Assembly: GCF_002482385.1 (NCBI RefSeq)
Contig: NZ_DLFW01000041.1
Span: 161,041-225,040 of the forward strand
Direction of reading: 5' to 3'
DNA: 64,000 nt
DNA from: Dysgonomonas sp. UBA7710
GTDB taxonomy: Bacteria > Bacteroidota > Bacteroidia > Bacteroidales > Dysgonomonadaceae
Positions 25,215 through 33,556 of the stretch are shown in pieces. The position numbers and the translations under genes were made by a program. The notes under the pieces were generated by a model. It was not told the DNA's origin and made no database searches. It saw nothing but the letters and a program-made list of their open reading frames with translations. Positions within the stretch are counted from its first letter, which is position 1; every line of letters starts with the position of its first letter.

Positions 25215-26375
25215 CTATGATTTTTTCTCAAATTTAAGTGATAATATATAGATATAGGTTGCACTTAGCAATAAAACACCGAAACTGATACCAAGTCCGA
25301 AATGTTTTGCCACAACACCTACCAATGGGGTTACTACCGCACCTCCGGCAACCCCCATTATCATCAATGATGATATTTCATTTGCCTTTTGCGGACGGTA
25401 TTGCATAGCAACTGAAAATATAATAGAAAACACATTAGCACATGTCAGACCGATTATAAACACGGCAGCAAACAATAACCATTTATCTAATAAAAACATT
25501 AGCATAAGAAATGCCGGAACCGCAATCAGCATATTGATTTTCATAAACTTCGGCGGATTAATCTTCAGTAGAAGAATCGATCCCAAAAAAGCGCCAAACG
25601 TTCTTGCTCCGAAGTAAAGACTGGAACCTAATGTGGCATCGTCGGTAGTAAAGCCTAATCTTTGCTCCAGCAACTGGGGTGTATTTACATTCATACAGAC
25701 ATCTATACCTACTATGAGCAGAATACCCAGAAACATCTGCAATATAAGACTATCTTTAAGCAAGCCTAGTGTATTGGCAAAGGATGCCTGTTCCGTATCC
25801 GCATTTTCTTCCCTTTTGATGGGCACCAAATACAACCAGACAAACGAAACAAGCGATGTAATAGCAAACACAAGCAAAATAAGTTTCCAGTCCCCGTAGT
25901 TCTTCACAGCCATGCTGGCTATAATAGGCCCTACGAAGGAAGATACAGCCTTAATGAACTGGCCGAAAGTCAGAGTACCGGCGAGCTTGCTATCATGCAC
26001 AATACTAGCGACCAAAGGATTAAGGGAGACCTGCAATATAGTATTCCCAATGCCTAACAGGGCGAATGAGAAAATCACCACATAAAAATCGTAGAAGAAA
26101 AAAGGTAATATCAATGAAATACATTCAATAAGAATGGCTAACAATACAGTTTTTTTCCGTCCTATCCGGTTCATTAACAATCCCGTCGGTATGGAAAATA
26201 TCGCAAACCAGAAAAATACCATCATCGGTATGATGCTGGAAGTCAGTTCATCGAGAGAGAAGTCCTTTTTCAGATAATTGGTCGAAAGGCCAACTATATC
26301 CACCATTCCCATTACAAAGAAACTGAACAGGATAGGTATAAGTATTTTGATGCTATTTGATTTATTTTCAGTCAT
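25215..26375 (-). CDS. MFS sugar transporter
   Basis: The 386-residue protein has about twelve hydrophobic segments typical of the major facilitator superfamily. The conserved loop after helix 2 appears as GLLMNRIGRKKTVLLAILIE. The last helix is followed by a short basic tail. It should carry a monosaccharide, probably mannose released in the periplasm, across the inner membrane. It is encoded between the isomerase-type and kinase genes with 18-nt and 2-nt gaps, so transport and phosphorylation are co-expressed. Fucose- and glucose-type MFS permeases of Bacteroidetes are similar, so the exact sugar is inferred from context. Confidence 0.85.
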   Translation of the reverse strand: MTENKSNSIKILIPILFSFFVMGMVDIVGLSTNYLKKDFSLDELTSSIIPMMVFFWFAIFSIPTGLLMNRIGRKKTVLLAILIECISLILPFFFYDFYVVIFSFALLGIGNTILQVSLNPLVASIVHDSKLAGTLTFGQFIKAVSSFVGPIIASMAVKNYGDWKLILLVFAITSLVSFVWLYLVPIKREENADTEQASFANTLGLLKDSLILQMFLGILLIVGIDVCMNVNTPQLLEQRLGFTTDDATLGSSLYFGARTFGAFLGSILLLKINPPKFMKINMLIAVPAFLMLMFLLDKWLLFAAVFIIGLTCANVFSIIFSVAMQYRPQKANEISSLMIMGVAGGAVVTPLVGVVAKHFGLGISFGVLLLSATYIYILSLKFEKKS

Positions 26376-26393
26376 AAGCTTAGCTCTATATTG

Positions 26394-28124
26394 TTAAAAC
26401 CGCACATATGCTTTTATTACAATACACTCCTGCCCCTCCGATTTTCCTGTCGGGGTAATTGTATATTCTTCCAATGCCGCCGGTATTATAAATGTTTCTG
26501 CATAATGTACAACAAAAGGTTCAAACAGCCCCTTAGGGTCTTCTATTATAACTTCCTCACCTTCTACCAGGTTCAATACATTTACGCTATTATTGGTTTT
26601 ATGAGATGTCTTTTTCGAAAAACGGAATCTTCTTGTCTCAATAAATTCGTTGGGGTGCAATCCGGTTTTTTCTTCCAGCCACCCATCGCCTTCAGATACA
26701 GTAGAACATACATTCACCAGATTCTTATGCGTGTATTCCGTATCCCTTGTCCAGTCAATTACTTTTTTACCTCTTTCTACATTTATGGGGCGGGGTTTTC
26801 CATCAAGGCCCAATCGCTCCCAGTCCCAGAGTTTAAATGTAAATAGGTTGGGTGTAGAACTGATTTCGAGAACAACCCCCTGTGGTCCGGAACAATGTAC
26901 AGTTCCACTGGGTATCAGAAAATGATCGTGCTTTTTAGCAGGGATCTTATTAGCATATTTGTCTGCGTCGAATACGATCTTACCTCTTTCTGCCTTTTCC
27001 AGGTCGCGAATCATTTCGTCTTTGTCTATCCCTGTTTTCAGTCCAAGATATACAACAGCATCTTCTTTGGCATCAACCATGTAGTAACTCTCGTCCTGTG
27101 TATAATGTATACCAAAAGATTCGTGCACAAACTGTGTTGTCGGATGCACCTGAAGGCTCAGGCTTCCTCCCTGTACTGTATCCAGAAAATCGAAACGGAT
27201 AGGAAATTCCTTTCCAAAGCGGGATTCGACAGGCTCTCCTAATAATTCACGGCTTTTCAGGAACACCACATTTACTGCGGGCATCTCAAACAGGGTTCCA
27301 CTGACATTCAAGAATAGACTATTTTCTTCAGGGACACAATCGAAACACCACCCATAATTCACATTATCCTTATCCAAATCGAATGTATTCCTCATCCATT
27401 GGCCGCCCCATGGCGCCGGATCAAAGAACGGAACTACCCTGAAAGGCTTCTTTATCGTCATTTCAATACCATTAAAAAAAGTCTCCCTGTCTATCATTTT
27501 CGGCTGCCCCTTAATGTGAGTGTCCATCCAGTACGAAACCTTGTTATATAAGGTGTTCTTATGCGCATCACATATTTTCCAGTCGTTAAAGTATCCCCGT
27601 TTATGTTGCAAAGAAATAGCTTCATTTCTGTCGTCCAGCCCCAGAGCCATAATACTGCGTGAACGGAATCGCTGCTGTATCTCCCATCGTGCCATATCAA
27701 TATACACAATACAGGCTGAATCGGGAACTACCAGCGACGCCCCACTGCCGACAACAATGACAGTACCTTTACAGTTTTCAATTTTGATTCGGGCTTCTGT
27801 CAATTTTTCTGTATCGAAATAGTCTATCATCGACAAGTTAGTCATATATCCGAATAAGACATCATCGGTCATAAACCGCTCTGTCATTTTCCTAATTTCA
27901 TCTTCCGGCTTAAACAAATCCCTCGTCTTATATATCAGGTCAGGTTCTATATTACTAATATGTGATAAAACTTCGTCTTCGTGAACACCTACATACATAT
28001 CTATACCAATAACAGAACATGTACTTAACGTACCTTTTAATGACTGTAAAATACCACTCCATCCCTCTATTATAGCACCTTTGATCTTTGTTGCGGGATA
28101 TCTGTCATAATTGGGCTTCCTCAT
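26394..28124 (-). CDS. Class I mannose-6-phosphate isomerase-like protein with extra N-terminal domain
   Basis: Residues 235-576 resemble the cupin-type mannose-6-phosphate isomerase: FFDPAPWGGQWMR, GGSLSLQVHPTTQ with metal-binding Gln and His, DESYYMVDAKEDAVVYLGLK, and FLIPSGTVHCSGPQGVVLEI. The first 230 residues form a separate domain with IKGAIIEGWSGIL and TVIVVGSGASLVV but no complete Walker A motif; its function was not recognised. The enzyme would convert mannose-6-phosphate to fructose-6-phosphate in the cytoplasm. It leads the operon with the MFS transporter and ROK kinase. Promoter and GntR-type operator lie directly upstream (28161-28217). Confidence 0.8.
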   Translation of the reverse strand: MRKPNYDRYPATKIKGAIIEGWSGILQSLKGTLSTCSVIGIDMYVGVHEDEVLSHISNIEPDLIYKTRDLFKPEDEIRKMTERFMTDDVLFGYMTNLSMIDYFDTEKLTEARIKIENCKGTVIVVGSGASLVVPDSACIVYIDMARWEIQQRFRSRSIMALGLDDRNEAISLQHKRGYFNDWKICDAHKNTLYNKVSYWMDTHIKGQPKMIDRETFFNGIEMTIKKPFRVVPFFDPAPWGGQWMRNTFDLDKDNVNYGWCFDCVPEENSLFLNVSGTLFEMPAVNVVFLKSRELLGEPVESRFGKEFPIRFDFLDTVQGGSLSLQVHPTTQFVHESFGIHYTQDESYYMVDAKEDAVVYLGLKTGIDKDEMIRDLEKAERGKIVFDADKYANKIPAKKHDHFLIPSGTVHCSGPQGVVLEISSTPNLFTFKLWDWERLGLDGKPRPINVERGKKVIDWTRDTEYTHKNLVNVCSTVSEGDGWLEEKTGLHPNEFIETRRFRFSKKTSHKTNNSVNVLNLVEGEEVIIEDPKGLFEPFVVHYAETFIIPAALEEYTITPTGKSEGQECIVIKAYVRF

Positions 28125-28160
28125 AGTATATCATTTATTAAATATTATTCCAAAAACAAT

Positions 28161-28176
28161 ATATGTTCATACATAT
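28161..28176 (-). promoter_or_regulatory. GntR-type operator before the isomerase operon
   Basis: On the minus strand it reads ATATGTATGAACATAT, identical over 16 bases to the site at 43003-43018. It lies directly downstream of the -7 box at 28188-28195, a position suited to repression, and 37 nt before the start codon. The core GTATGAAC fits the HutC-subfamily consensus GTnTAnAC with one change. Confidence 0.75.
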
Positions 28177-28187
28177 ATATTATTGTG

Positions 28188-28217
28188 CAAATATATATAT
28201 CTTTTTTTGTTTACCAA
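28188..28217 (-). promoter_or_regulatory. Promoter of the isomerase-transporter-kinase operon
   Basis: On the minus strand, TTG (28217-28215), 19 nt, then TATATTTG (28195-28188) match the Bacteroidetes consensus. The start site would be near 28181, just before the operator. Confidence 0.65.
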
Positions 28218-28272
28218 TATTTTTTTATGTTATTTTGTAAAACAGTTGAACAATTCATATAAACAATAAGCT

Positions 28273-29001
28273 ATGAAAATAGAAGTTAATCGTGAAAGCT
28301 CAAAGCCTCTTCATCTGCAAGCAGAGGAATTTCTGCGAAGATTGATAGACGAAGAAGAATACAAAAACGGGAAGCTGCTACCCAAAGAGATTGAATTGTC
28401 CAAACAATTTAATATATCCAGGAACACATTAAGGCAGGCGATTAACAAACTTGTATTCGAAGGACTTCTTGTACGCAGAAAAGGTTATGGAACCAAAGTC
28501 GCCCGGAAAGGCTTTGTCGGCGGGGTGAAAAACTGGTTGAGCTTCTCACAGGAGATGAAAATGCTGGGGATTAAGATTAAGAACTTTGAGCTTTTTATCG
28601 GAACTCAAAAAGTATATAAAGAAGTAGCCGATTTCTTCAATGTAGAAGTAGATACACGTTGCCTGAAACTAGAACGGGTCCGCGGAAGCGAAGAATATCC
28701 CTTCGTATATTTCATATCTTATTTCAATCCCAGCATACCTCTTACGGGAGAAGAAAACTTCAACATTCCTCTGTACGAATTGTTAGAACATAATTATGAT
28801 ATAGTCGTTAAAACATCTAAAGAAGAGATCTGTGCCAGATTAGCCGGAGACTTTATAGCCGATAAGCTGGAAATATCTCCCAACGACCCTATACTGATCC
28901 GAAAACGTTTTGTATATGATATCAACGATGTGCCAATAGAATACAACATCGGTTATTACAGAGCTGACAGCTTTACATATACACTGGAAGCCCAAAGATA
29001 A
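28273..29001 (+). CDS. GntR-family (HutC/UTRA) transcriptional regulator
   Basis: Residues 1-75 form a GntR winged helix: KPLHLQAEEFLRRLIDEEEY, LLPKEIELSKQFNISRNTLR and LVRRKGYGTKVA. Residues 95-240 form a UTRA ligand-binding domain with LKLERVRGSEEYPFVYFISY, DKLEISPNDPILIRKRFVYD and YNIGYYRADSFTY. UTRA regulators usually sense a sugar phosphate or related metabolite and are commonly repressors. It is divergent from the isomerase operon and upstream of the sulfatase. Matching operators at 28161, 29105, 43003, 43487 and 43609 make it the probable controller of the mannose locus. The ligand is unknown. Confidence 0.9.
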   Translation: MKIEVNRESSKPLHLQAEEFLRRLIDEEEYKNGKLLPKEIELSKQFNISRNTLRQAINKLVFEGLLVRRKGYGTKVARKGFVGGVKNWLSFSQEMKMLGIKIKNFELFIGTQKVYKEVADFFNVEVDTRCLKLERVRGSEEYPFVYFISYFNPSIPLTGEENFNIPLYELLEHNYDIVVKTSKEEICARLAGDFIADKLEISPNDPILIRKRFVYDINDVPIEYNIGYYRADSFTYTLEAQR

Positions 29002-29021
29002 AAGCCTTCTTAAAACAAAAT

Positions 29022-29048
29022 AAAAGCCTTCTCTTCAGAAGGCTTTTT
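29022..29048 (+). terminator. Intrinsic terminator of the GntR gene
   Basis: AAAAGCCTTCT (29022-29032) pairs exactly with AGAAGGCTTTT (29037-29047) around CTTC, with a T-run at the end. It separates the regulator gene from the sulfatase. Confidence 0.9.
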
Positions 29049-29095
29049 CTACACAGTTTCTTTTATTTTTCTTCATCTATTAGATATTTATTTAA

Positions 29096-29120
29096 TATAT
29101 TTGCATATGTATATACATAT
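29096..29120 (+). promoter_or_regulatory. Sulfatase promoter -7 box overlapped by GntR-type operator
   Basis: TATATTTG (29096-29103) is an exact -7 match; the -33 element is weak. ATATGTATATACATAT (29105-29120) is a perfect 16-bp palindrome containing GTATATAC, which fully fits the HutC-type consensus. It starts 1 nt after the -7 box, closer than at the other promoters. Confidence 0.65.
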
Positions 29121-29150
29121 AGAATATACTTCGATTTTATTTAATATATC

Positions 29151-30722
29151 ATGAAAAATTCACCTTTATATGCTTTACTTGGCATCTCCGTATGCATCAG
29201 TAACGGAATCATTGCCCAAGAGATAAAAAAAACGATGAATATCTTGTTCATCATGACCGACGATCATGCTTTCCAGGCATTAAGCGCATATGGCCATCCT
29301 ATTTCGAAGCTTGCTCCTACTCCCAATCTGGATCGGATAGCACAAAACGGAATGCTCTTTAATAATGCATTCGTCGAAAACTCGATTTCTACTCCCAGCA
29401 GAGCAACCTTATTGACAGGGATGTATAGCCACCAACATGGGCAAACACACCTCGGCTACGGATTAAAGCCTGACAAAAAATTCTTTGTGGAGTATCTGCA
29501 AGATGCAGGCTATCAGACAGCATTATTCGGCAAATGGCACCTCAGTGCTCAGCCCAAAGGATTTGATACATATAAGATATTCGACGATCAGGGTGAATAT
29601 TATAATCCAAGATTCAGAACACCACAGTCGGATGGCAAATATATACGTGAAGAGGGTTATGCAACCGATCTAGTAACTGATGATGCCTTAAACTGGCTTA
29701 TATTCCGCGACAAAAGCAAACCGTTCTGTGTATTGGTTCACCACAAAGCTCCTCACCGAAACTGGATGCCCGACCTGCAATACCTCGATTTGTATGAAGA
29801 CATTGAATTTCCCGAACCGGCTACTTTATTCGATGATTATTGTACCAGAGGCGAACAGATGAAAACACACGAACTATCTGTTGCCAACCATCTCGGATAT
29901 GCCTTCGACCTGAAAGTATCCCAACTTCAAAACGAACCTACACTGGATTATATCAAAGCGAGCTTTGATATGGCTATAAGCACACTAACATCCGAACAAC
30001 TTAAAGTATGGAATGAATCATATGATAAGAAGAATAAGGATTTTCTGGCTAACAGGCCGCAGGGTAAAGAACTAGTCCGGTGGAAATACCAACGATATAT
30101 CAAAGACTATTGCCGCACCATAAAGAGTGTGGATGTTCAGGTTGGCAGGTTACTCGACTATCTGGAAAATAACAACCTTATGGAAAACACGATTATTGTA
30201 TATACTTCCGATCAGGGCTTCTATCTGGGAGAACATGGACTCTATGATAAGCGCTTCATGTATGAGGAAGCTTTCAGGACACCGCTTATCATCGCTTTAC
30301 CGGGAGCAAAAAAAGGAACAAAATGTACGGAACTTGTTCAAAATATAGATTATGCGCCAACCCTTCTGGATGCCGCCGGAGTTAATAAACCTGATGATAT
30401 GGCCGGAGAATCACTAATCCCATTATTGACCGGAACTTCTGAAAAATGGAGAGATAATCTCTATTATCAATTCTATGATTATCCCGCTGTGGGAATGACA
30501 CGCAAGCATTACGGAATACGGGACAAAAGGTATAAACTCATACATTGGTACGGCAAAGGAGAACTAAAGGACAAGGATATAGACAGTTGGGAACTGTATG
30601 ATCTGAAAAAAGATCCAACAGAAATCAACAATGTTTATAACGATAAAAAATATGCAAAAGTAAAAGAACGGCTTCACATACTTCTCGAACAGAAAAGAAG
30701 AGAACTGAAAGTCACAGAATAG
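29151..30722 (+). CDS. S1-family sulfatase (serine type), exported
   Basis: The 523-residue enzyme has a signal peptide ending NGIIAQE, the metal-binding start MNILFIMTDDHAFQAL, and the formylglycine motif S80-T-P-S-R followed by ATLLTG. Ser in place of Cys means an anaerobic radical-SAM maturase is needed. Further motifs are GYQTALFGKWHL and IIVYTSDQGFYLGEHG. It removes O-linked sulfate from a sugar in the periplasm. Resemblance to N-acetylglucosamine-6-sulfatases is visible but not decisive. With GH38 and GH92 mannosidases in the locus, a sulfated N-glycan or mannan is a sensible target. A single-gene unit with operator and terminator. Confidence 0.9.
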   Translation: MKNSPLYALLGISVCISNGIIAQEIKKTMNILFIMTDDHAFQALSAYGHPISKLAPTPNLDRIAQNGMLFNNAFVENSISTPSRATLLTGMYSHQHGQTHLGYGLKPDKKFFVEYLQDAGYQTALFGKWHLSAQPKGFDTYKIFDDQGEYYNPRFRTPQSDGKYIREEGYATDLVTDDALNWLIFRDKSKPFCVLVHHKAPHRNWMPDLQYLDLYEDIEFPEPATLFDDYCTRGEQMKTHELSVANHLGYAFDLKVSQLQNEPTLDYIKASFDMAISTLTSEQLKVWNESYDKKNKDFLANRPQGKELVRWKYQRYIKDYCRTIKSVDVQVGRLLDYLENNNLMENTIIVYTSDQGFYLGEHGLYDKRFMYEEAFRTPLIIALPGAKKGTKCTELVQNIDYAPTLLDAAGVNKPDDMAGESLIPLLTGTSEKWRDNLYYQFYDYPAVGMTRKHYGIRDKRYKLIHWYGKGELKDKDIDSWELYDLKKDPTEINNVYNDKKYAKVKERLHILLEQKRRELKVTE

Positions 30723-30738
30723 TATCAGAGTTAATGTA

Positions 30739-30776
30739 AAAAGAAAGCAGCAAGACTAGTCTTGCTGCTTTCTTTT
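30739..30776. terminator. Bidirectional terminator between sulfatase and SusCD operon
   Basis: A perfect 38-bp palindrome centred on ACTAGT, with 19-nt arms ending in AAAA and TTTT, lies between convergent genes and should stop transcription from both sides. Confidence 0.9.
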
Positions 30777-30795
30777 AATAGTTTATTAATTCGTA

Positions 30796-31557
30796 TTAAC
30801 GGGCAGGTATGGAAACTTCTTTTACCTCTGTATAGTTATAGCGGTTTGTTGCATCAAACGTAACAGAAGTGCGTACCCCGAATCTGATAAAATATTTTCG
30901 CGCATAGTCCGGGAAAGACTTTGATGCCGACGAAGTATTTATTGTAAAAGTAGTTCCGTTAGGTCCTAAAATTTCAGATGCTCCCACCCCCATTCTGGCG
31001 GGATCGCATTTAACCGAATAATTAGGACTATAGCTGAAATCTCCCACATAGTCGGTCTCGCTAATAAATAGCCATCCTTCAACCAAAGGTTTCTGATATG
31101 TCGCGTTATTAGATCCGTATGTAACTTTTACCTTAACGGTTACAGTTCTGTCCGCATTTACAACCGGTTCGCCATCCCATTCTATACGAAGGATAGGTTC
31201 TACCTCATACGTTTTTTCCACTGTACCGCTAATGGTCATCTTTTCTTCAGGTAGCGGAACGAATGCACCGGATGGTGTAATTCCATATTCACCTTTGAAT
31301 ACCTTTGTATTATTGAATGTACCATCCATTTTACAGTTAAAGTCATACGGTTGAGGTGTATCGCTCCAGCTATACTCCATCATCCTGATGCGCACGCCGG
31401 TATTCCCAATAGCTGTCTGGAAAGGCTTATTTGTTCCTTTTTCGACAAACTTACCTCTAAATGTCTCTTTAGGCTCGGGATAATTATCATCGGCACACGA
31501 TGACATCCCCAAGAACATCGATAGAGACAAAGCAATATATATTATAGTATTTCTCAT
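30796..31557 (-). CDS. DUF3823 surface lipoprotein of a SusCD locus
   Basis: The 253-residue protein has a lipoprotein signal ending GMSSC at residue 21, then FRGKFVEKGTNKPFQTAIGN, the typical opening of DUF3823. A beta-sandwich with IRIEWDGEPVVNADRTVTVK and KYFIRFGVRTSVTFD follows. Members are encoded after SusD and are likely glycan-binding surface proteins like SusE/F. It is last in the operon, 19 nt after SusD. The bound glycan is inferred to be mannose-rich from the neighbouring enzymes. Confidence 0.85.
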   Translation of the reverse strand: MRNTIIYIALSLSMFLGMSSCADDNYPEPKETFRGKFVEKGTNKPFQTAIGNTGVRIRMMEYSWSDTPQPYDFNCKMDGTFNNTKVFKGEYGITPSGAFVPLPEEKMTISGTVEKTYEVEPILRIEWDGEPVVNADRTVTVKVKVTYGSNNATYQKPLVEGWLFISETDYVGDFSYSPNYSVKCDPARMGVGASEILGPNGTTFTINTSSASKSFPDYARKYFIRFGVRTSVTFDATNRYNYTEVKEVSIPAR

Positions 31558-31576
31558 ATCATCAATATTTTTGTTA

Positions 31577-33544
31577 TTAATAACCCGGATTTTGTTTACA
31601 GTTCGGATTTTTAGTTATCTCACCTGTAGGTATTTGCTGATAATAATTCTTAGTATCAAAATTAAAAATATAGTTATTTCCGGCTTTTGATTCCATGAAT
31701 CTTGAATCCAGAAAATATTTTTCAGCATCGGTGGAATAAAAGGCATATAAAACTCTGTAGCGTCTGTTGGTTTGTTCATCATATATGACTCTCCAACGTT
31801 TCAAATCCCAATAAGTCTTATGTTCGAAAGCAAGCTCTTTTCGTCTTTCTGTCCGTACAACATTAATATCACTCAATGGTGCGGAACTTGCCAGCAAAGT
31901 CGCTCCCGCACGTCTTCTTATAAGATTGATACAACGAAATGCTTCTTCGCGATAGCTTTCTCCTGTCGACGCCGTACTTACACCTGCGAGAAATAGCTCG
32001 TTAGCAGCTTCTGCCCTGTTAAGCAATACCTCCGCATAGCGGATTTCAATCCAGCTCTGGCTCGACTTATTGCCATTATTATCTGTTTGGTTCGGATTCA
32101 AATATTTGCGAAGATAGAAACCACTGATATTTCCAAAATCCCACCCCGAAACGATACCGCTTTCTCCTGCTCTCTTCATCTTACTTACACCATCCTTCAA
32201 CAAGATAGCATTAGCGGCCTGATTATTGAAAGAAAAATCGCTGGAAAGCTTCAAATTACTTGATTCGCCATATACTACATTATAATCGGTGACACTTCCC
32301 TCAGGCATAAGCGGACTAATACCTGTTCCTACGGTTCCCGTCCATATTCCGCGACGTAGATCTATCGTCTTACCCATGAACTGATCCATAGGGAGTATTA
32401 CTGTTGCCCTCAGACGGGGTTCACAATTTGCGAAAGCGTCAAGCGGTGAATTATACAGTACATACTTGCCACTGGCATCCAGATTTTTCAATTTTCCATT
32501 AGCATCCTTATCTATACCGTCAAACATCTCAACAAAGTCTAAAGTCGGGCAAATTTCCGAATTATTACCTCCCGAAGATGTCTGCATCGGTTGTGCCGAA
32601 TCATCGAAACCATGCACCGATTCCGGATTTTTATAATATCTCACAAATATATTCTCCTTCGTATCTTTAAGGAATATATTAGTAAAATTAGTTGCTTGCG
32701 CAGTCTTATCTCCATCAACCCATTCCGCTTCATACAAGCCATAGGCCGTTGTTTCATCAAGTATTTTACTGGCTTCGTAAGCAGCTTTGAAATAATCATT
32801 TGCACGGGTAGACGGTATCCCGCATATTCTGACGCCATTATATACTTCACTGATAGTATTATACTTGGCTATAGATCCTGCATGAAGCATTGTACGTGAT
32901 TTGAATGCAGCGGCTACATATCTGTTTGCACGTCCTTTCTGATTCGTTTTAGGCAAATTATTTATTGCATAATCCAGATCAGACGCAATAAGATCCCATA
33001 TGGCCTCTTCCGAATCGCGGAAAAGCTTCGTACCCTCAACATCGACACTCGCCGGATAATCGATTACATAATCCACCTTAGGCACACCTCCATAACGCTT
33101 AACAAGTGAATAGTAAAGGAATGCCCTTACAAAGTAAGCCTCAGCCAGATAAGTATTATAGTTGGCCTGAGTATGTGCCGAAGCGTATTTGGGCAGAGTC
33201 TCTATAAATAAGTTCGCATCACGGATTGCCGAATAAGCATTATCCCAATAGCTTGCATGCTCACCTTCTGCTCCTTTAGTGTCACGGCCCAGAGCTTCAC
33301 CGGTCAGACACGATTGTTGCTTATATTTTGTATCAGCATTATTGAACAGACCGCTTTTTTCATAATTGTACCGGAAATCTTCCATAGGAAGCGTGCTATA
33401 CATCCGGGCAATATAACTCATCGTACCCTCTGTAGTACCGAATATATCCGGGTCCCCGATTATATTCTTAGGCGGGATATCCAAATCTGTACATGCCATG
33501 AAAAGGCCCAGACAAAGTAATAAAATATATTTTATTTGTTTCAT
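31577..33544 (-). CDS. SusD/RagB-family glycan-binding lipoprotein
   Basis: The 655-residue protein has a lipoprotein signal ending LFMAC at residue 18, followed by TDLDIPPKNIIGDPDIF. TPR-like helices include YLAEAYFVRAFLYYSLVKRYGGVP, and the C-terminal signature includes WIEIRYAEVLLNRAEAANE, RRRAGATLL, RRKELAFEHKTYWDLKRW and NPNCKQNPGY. SusD proteins form the lid of the SusC transporter and bind the oligosaccharide at the cell surface. It is 12 nt downstream of SusC. It is longer than the average SusD (about 550 residues). Confidence 0.95.
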   Translation of the reverse strand: MKQIKYILLLCLGLFMACTDLDIPPKNIIGDPDIFGTTEGTMSYIARMYSTLPMEDFRYNYEKSGLFNNADTKYKQQSCLTGEALGRDTKGAEGEHASYWDNAYSAIRDANLFIETLPKYASAHTQANYNTYLAEAYFVRAFLYYSLVKRYGGVPKVDYVIDYPASVDVEGTKLFRDSEEAIWDLIASDLDYAINNLPKTNQKGRANRYVAAAFKSRTMLHAGSIAKYNTISEVYNGVRICGIPSTRANDYFKAAYEASKILDETTAYGLYEAEWVDGDKTAQATNFTNIFLKDTKENIFVRYYKNPESVHGFDDSAQPMQTSSGGNNSEICPTLDFVEMFDGIDKDANGKLKNLDASGKYVLYNSPLDAFANCEPRLRATVILPMDQFMGKTIDLRRGIWTGTVGTGISPLMPEGSVTDYNVVYGESSNLKLSSDFSFNNQAANAILLKDGVSKMKRAGESGIVSGWDFGNISGFYLRKYLNPNQTDNNGNKSSQSWIEIRYAEVLLNRAEAANELFLAGVSTASTGESYREEAFRCINLIRRRAGATLLASSAPLSDINVVRTERRKELAFEHKTYWDLKRWRVIYDEQTNRRYRVLYAFYSTDAEKYFLDSRFMESKAGNNYIFNFDTKNYYQQIPTGEITKNPNCKQNPGY

Positions 33545-33556
33545 AATATTAAATGT

